Origin: an uncultured Parabacteroides sp.
GTDB taxonomy: Bacteria; Bacteroidota; Bacteroidia; Bacteroidales; Tannerellaceae
Assembly (NCBI GenBank): GCA_949298575.1
Contig: CASFXH010000006.1
Span: 20,689-84,688 of the forward strand
Reading direction: 5' to 3'
DNA length: 64,000 nucleotides
Below are positions 62,567 to 64,000 of the stretch, one piece after another. The translations under genes and the position numbers were made by a program. Each line of letters begins with the position of its first letter. The stretch's first letter is position 1. The notes beneath the pieces are model-generated. The model worked only from the letters and a program-made list of their open reading frames with translations, did no database searches and was not told where the DNA came from.

Positions 62567-63817
62567 ATGTGGAGACATCTTTTGAAAATGATCCAAACGC
62601 GGTTCCGCTCGAACCTTTGGGTGTTGTCCGAGCTGCTGGTGGCCACGGTGGCGCTTTGGGTAATGACGGATTATTTCCTGGCGCAATATCTTCTTTATCA
62701 TCAACCCGTGGGCATTGATACCCATTCCGCGTACCGGGCGCTCATCATGCGTCGCACGTCTGACTCGCCCAATTACATCGATTATTCCAAGGAGGAAGGC
62801 GCCGCCTATTCCCATTATATGCGCTTGGTGGAACGGTTGCGGAGCCATCCCGACATCGCGGCTGTCTCGCTCAGCGAATATTCTCAGCCTTACGACCGAT
62901 CAAATTCTTGGCGAGGATTGGTCCGAGACACGACAACGCTTTGGGACGCCCGGATGTACGCGGTCACGCCAGACTTTTTCGAGGTTTTTAATTTGAAAAC
63001 GATTGATGACGGGGATTTTCGGCGTTTGCGGGAAAACTTCACGGGCAACAGCATGGTCGTGACCGCCTCCGTCGCCCAAGATCTATTCGGGACGACCGAT
63101 GTGGTGGGTGAAACGATCTGGATATCCAATGATTCGATTCCCCGACGGATCGTCGGGGTAGTCGGCCCTATTCGGGGTGACGAATATCAGGAATATCAGC
63201 GTTACACTTTCTTCACGCCTTTGCGAGTGGATGAAAACGCGCGCTCATTTGCTTATGTCGACGTGGACTTCCGCCTTCGGGAGGGTGTGGACCCCGCCCG
63301 CTTCGAGGAGGAGATCCAAACCCTCTTGGGCGAGCGTGCCCGTTCCGGCAATTTCTGGATCTCGGAGGTCGAGCCTTATTCGACGATCCGTCCCCGCTTC
63401 CTGATGGCGACGGACAACGCGAGCACGCAGCGGTTGCTTTCCGCCGTGCTGGTCTTTCTCTTGGCCAATGTTTTCCTGAGCGTGATCGGGACGTTCTGGT
63501 TCCGGGTCAACCGGCGGCGCGAGGAGTTGGGGCTGCGGATGGCCGTCGGCTCGTCGAGGCGCGGCTTGCTCCGCCTGGTGGTGATGGAAAGCCTGCTTTT
63601 GCTGGCGATCGCCGCCTTGCCAGCCCTGTTCATCTGCTTGAATCTTTATTATTTGGATCTCGTGCCGGTGGTCTCGACGCTTCCTCGGGTTGGGTATTTC
63701 TGCGGGGTAACGGTCTTGACGCTGGTCAGCCTCGCCTTGATCATTACCCTTGCCGTCTGGTATCCCGCCGCCCGAGCCGCTCGCGTCCAGCCCGCCGACG
63801 CGCTCCGGACGGAGTGA
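62567..63817 (+). CDS. FtsX/MacB-type ABC permease, B-type (second copy)
   Basis: 416 residues. N-terminal helix LWVLSELLVATVALWVMTDY, then LLYHQPVGIDTHSAYRALIM as in the B-type permease at 59922; C-terminal helices with LLSAVLVFLLANVFLSVIGT, coupling motif NRRREELGLRMAVGSSRRGL and VLTLVSLALIITLAVWYPAA. It completes the second A-B pair. The gene ends about 9 bases before a 41 bp tandem repeat that runs off the window. No outer membrane channel gene is visible in the operon. Confidence 0.92.
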   Translation: MWRHLLKMIQTRFRSNLWVLSELLVATVALWVMTDYFLAQYLLYHQPVGIDTHSAYRALIMRRTSDSPNYIDYSKEEGAAYSHYMRLVERLRSHPDIAAVSLSEYSQPYDRSNSWRGLVRDTTTLWDARMYAVTPDFFEVFNLKTIDDGDFRRLRENFTGNSMVVTASVAQDLFGTTDVVGETIWISNDSIPRRIVGVVGPIRGDEYQEYQRYTFFTPLRVDENARSFAYVDVDFRLREGVDPARFEEEIQTLLGERARSGNFWISEVEPYSTIRPRFLMATDNASTQRLLSAVLVFLLANVFLSVIGTFWFRVNRRREELGLRMAVGSSRRGLLRLVVMESLLLLAIAALPALFICLNLYYLDLVPVVSTLPRVGYFCGVTVLTLVSLALIITLAVWYPAARAARVQPADALRTE

Positions 63818-63825
63818 GGCGTCCA

Positions 63826-64000
63826 CACAGCGCGGGCGGCTCGCTACGGCGTAGGGAAGGAATCCGCACAGCGCGGGCGGCTCGCTACGGCGTAGGGAGG
63901 GAATCCGCACAGCGCGGGCGGCTCGCTACGGCGTAGGGAAGGAATCCGCACAGCGCGGGCGGCTCGCTACGGCGTAGGGAAGGAATCCGCACAGCGCGGG
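63826..64000. repeat. 41 bp tandem repeat at the window end
   Basis: Copies start with CACAGCGCGGG at 63826, 63867, 63908, 63949 and 63990, exactly 41 bp apart and nearly identical; the array continues beyond the window. Each unit contains CTACGGCGTAG, a perfect 5 bp-arm palindrome with one central base, and GC-rich blocks. Period and sequence differ from arrays 1-4. Near identity of the units points to recent amplification. Reading frames through it are repetitive and not credible. Confidence 0.92.

Noticed and set aside
63245-63910. 221-residue minus-strand ORF running through the 41 bp repeat
   Set aside because: Antisense to the last permease; its N-terminal part is a translation of the repeat.

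Overview
The window looks like chromosomal DNA of a fairly GC-rich member of the Bacteroidales, most likely a Tannerella/Parabacteroides-type organism (inference from gene content, not a database match). Evidence: many genes are preceded by the Bacteroidetes -7 promoter motif TAnnTTTG or TAnnTTCG; the protein set is typical of the phylum (type III glutamine synthetase, K+-dependent membrane pyrophosphatase, DUF4286-ruvC, long LptF/G-type permease, HU-like/DUF4469-type protein, large surface protein with a type IX-secretion-like C-terminal domain). No prophage, transposase or CRISPR array is visible.

Layout. 1-1916: MacB-type ABC permease (cut by the window edge) and its ATPase, reading left. 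2015-3196: purT. 3305-6543: a CxxCH-containing PD40 lipoprotein and a large membrane protein. 6646-15727: a leftward run rimP-nusA-infB-cvpA-like-sufB-sufC-sufD, so the translation/transcription factor genes sit directly upstream of the SUF iron-sulfur assembly genes; then a tRNA-Met gene. 16126-20999: START-like protein, LptF/G permease, ribBA and an aminotransferase. 21028-22219: repeat-rich intergenic DNA with a pair of tiny membrane-protein genes. 22220-25945: a 1241-residue secreted surface protein. 26213-28660: Tat-exported sugar isomerase-like protein, a lipoprotein and an acidic protein; then tRNA-Thr and tRNA-Trp.

28954-32685: a tight run of a steroid 5-alpha-reductase homologue, an Old-Yellow-Enzyme-type flavoprotein and a short-chain dehydrogenase, running on by overlapping stops and starts into DUF4286 and ruvC. 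This three-enzyme set has the composition of the bile-acid/steroid A-ring reducing clusters known from gut Parabacteroides and is the best candidate for a notable metabolic system here. 33186-39092: a coiled-coil membrane protein, then a TolC-HlyD-permease-permease export operon without its own ATPase. 39306-41041: a second Tat-exported isomerase-like lipoprotein and a HAD phosphatase. 41487-47120: a giant alpha-2-macroglobulin-like protein lacking the thioester motif. 47242-52682: glnN, a DNA-binding-like protein and hppA. 52845-56449: patatin-like esterase, a cytoplasmic GH13 enzyme and prs. 56652-63817: an HlyD adaptor, a LolD/MacB-type ATPase and four FtsX-type permeases that look like a duplicated pair.

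The most unusual structural signal is spread over the whole window: four intergenic arrays (8851-9005, 32772-32979, 41261-41369, 49533-49624) have the same architecture, a 22-23 bp period with a 14-17 bp palindrome in every unit, yet their sequences are unrelated to each other. One array shows a compensatory double change in its palindrome arms. A fifth array (63826 to the window end) has a 41 bp period.
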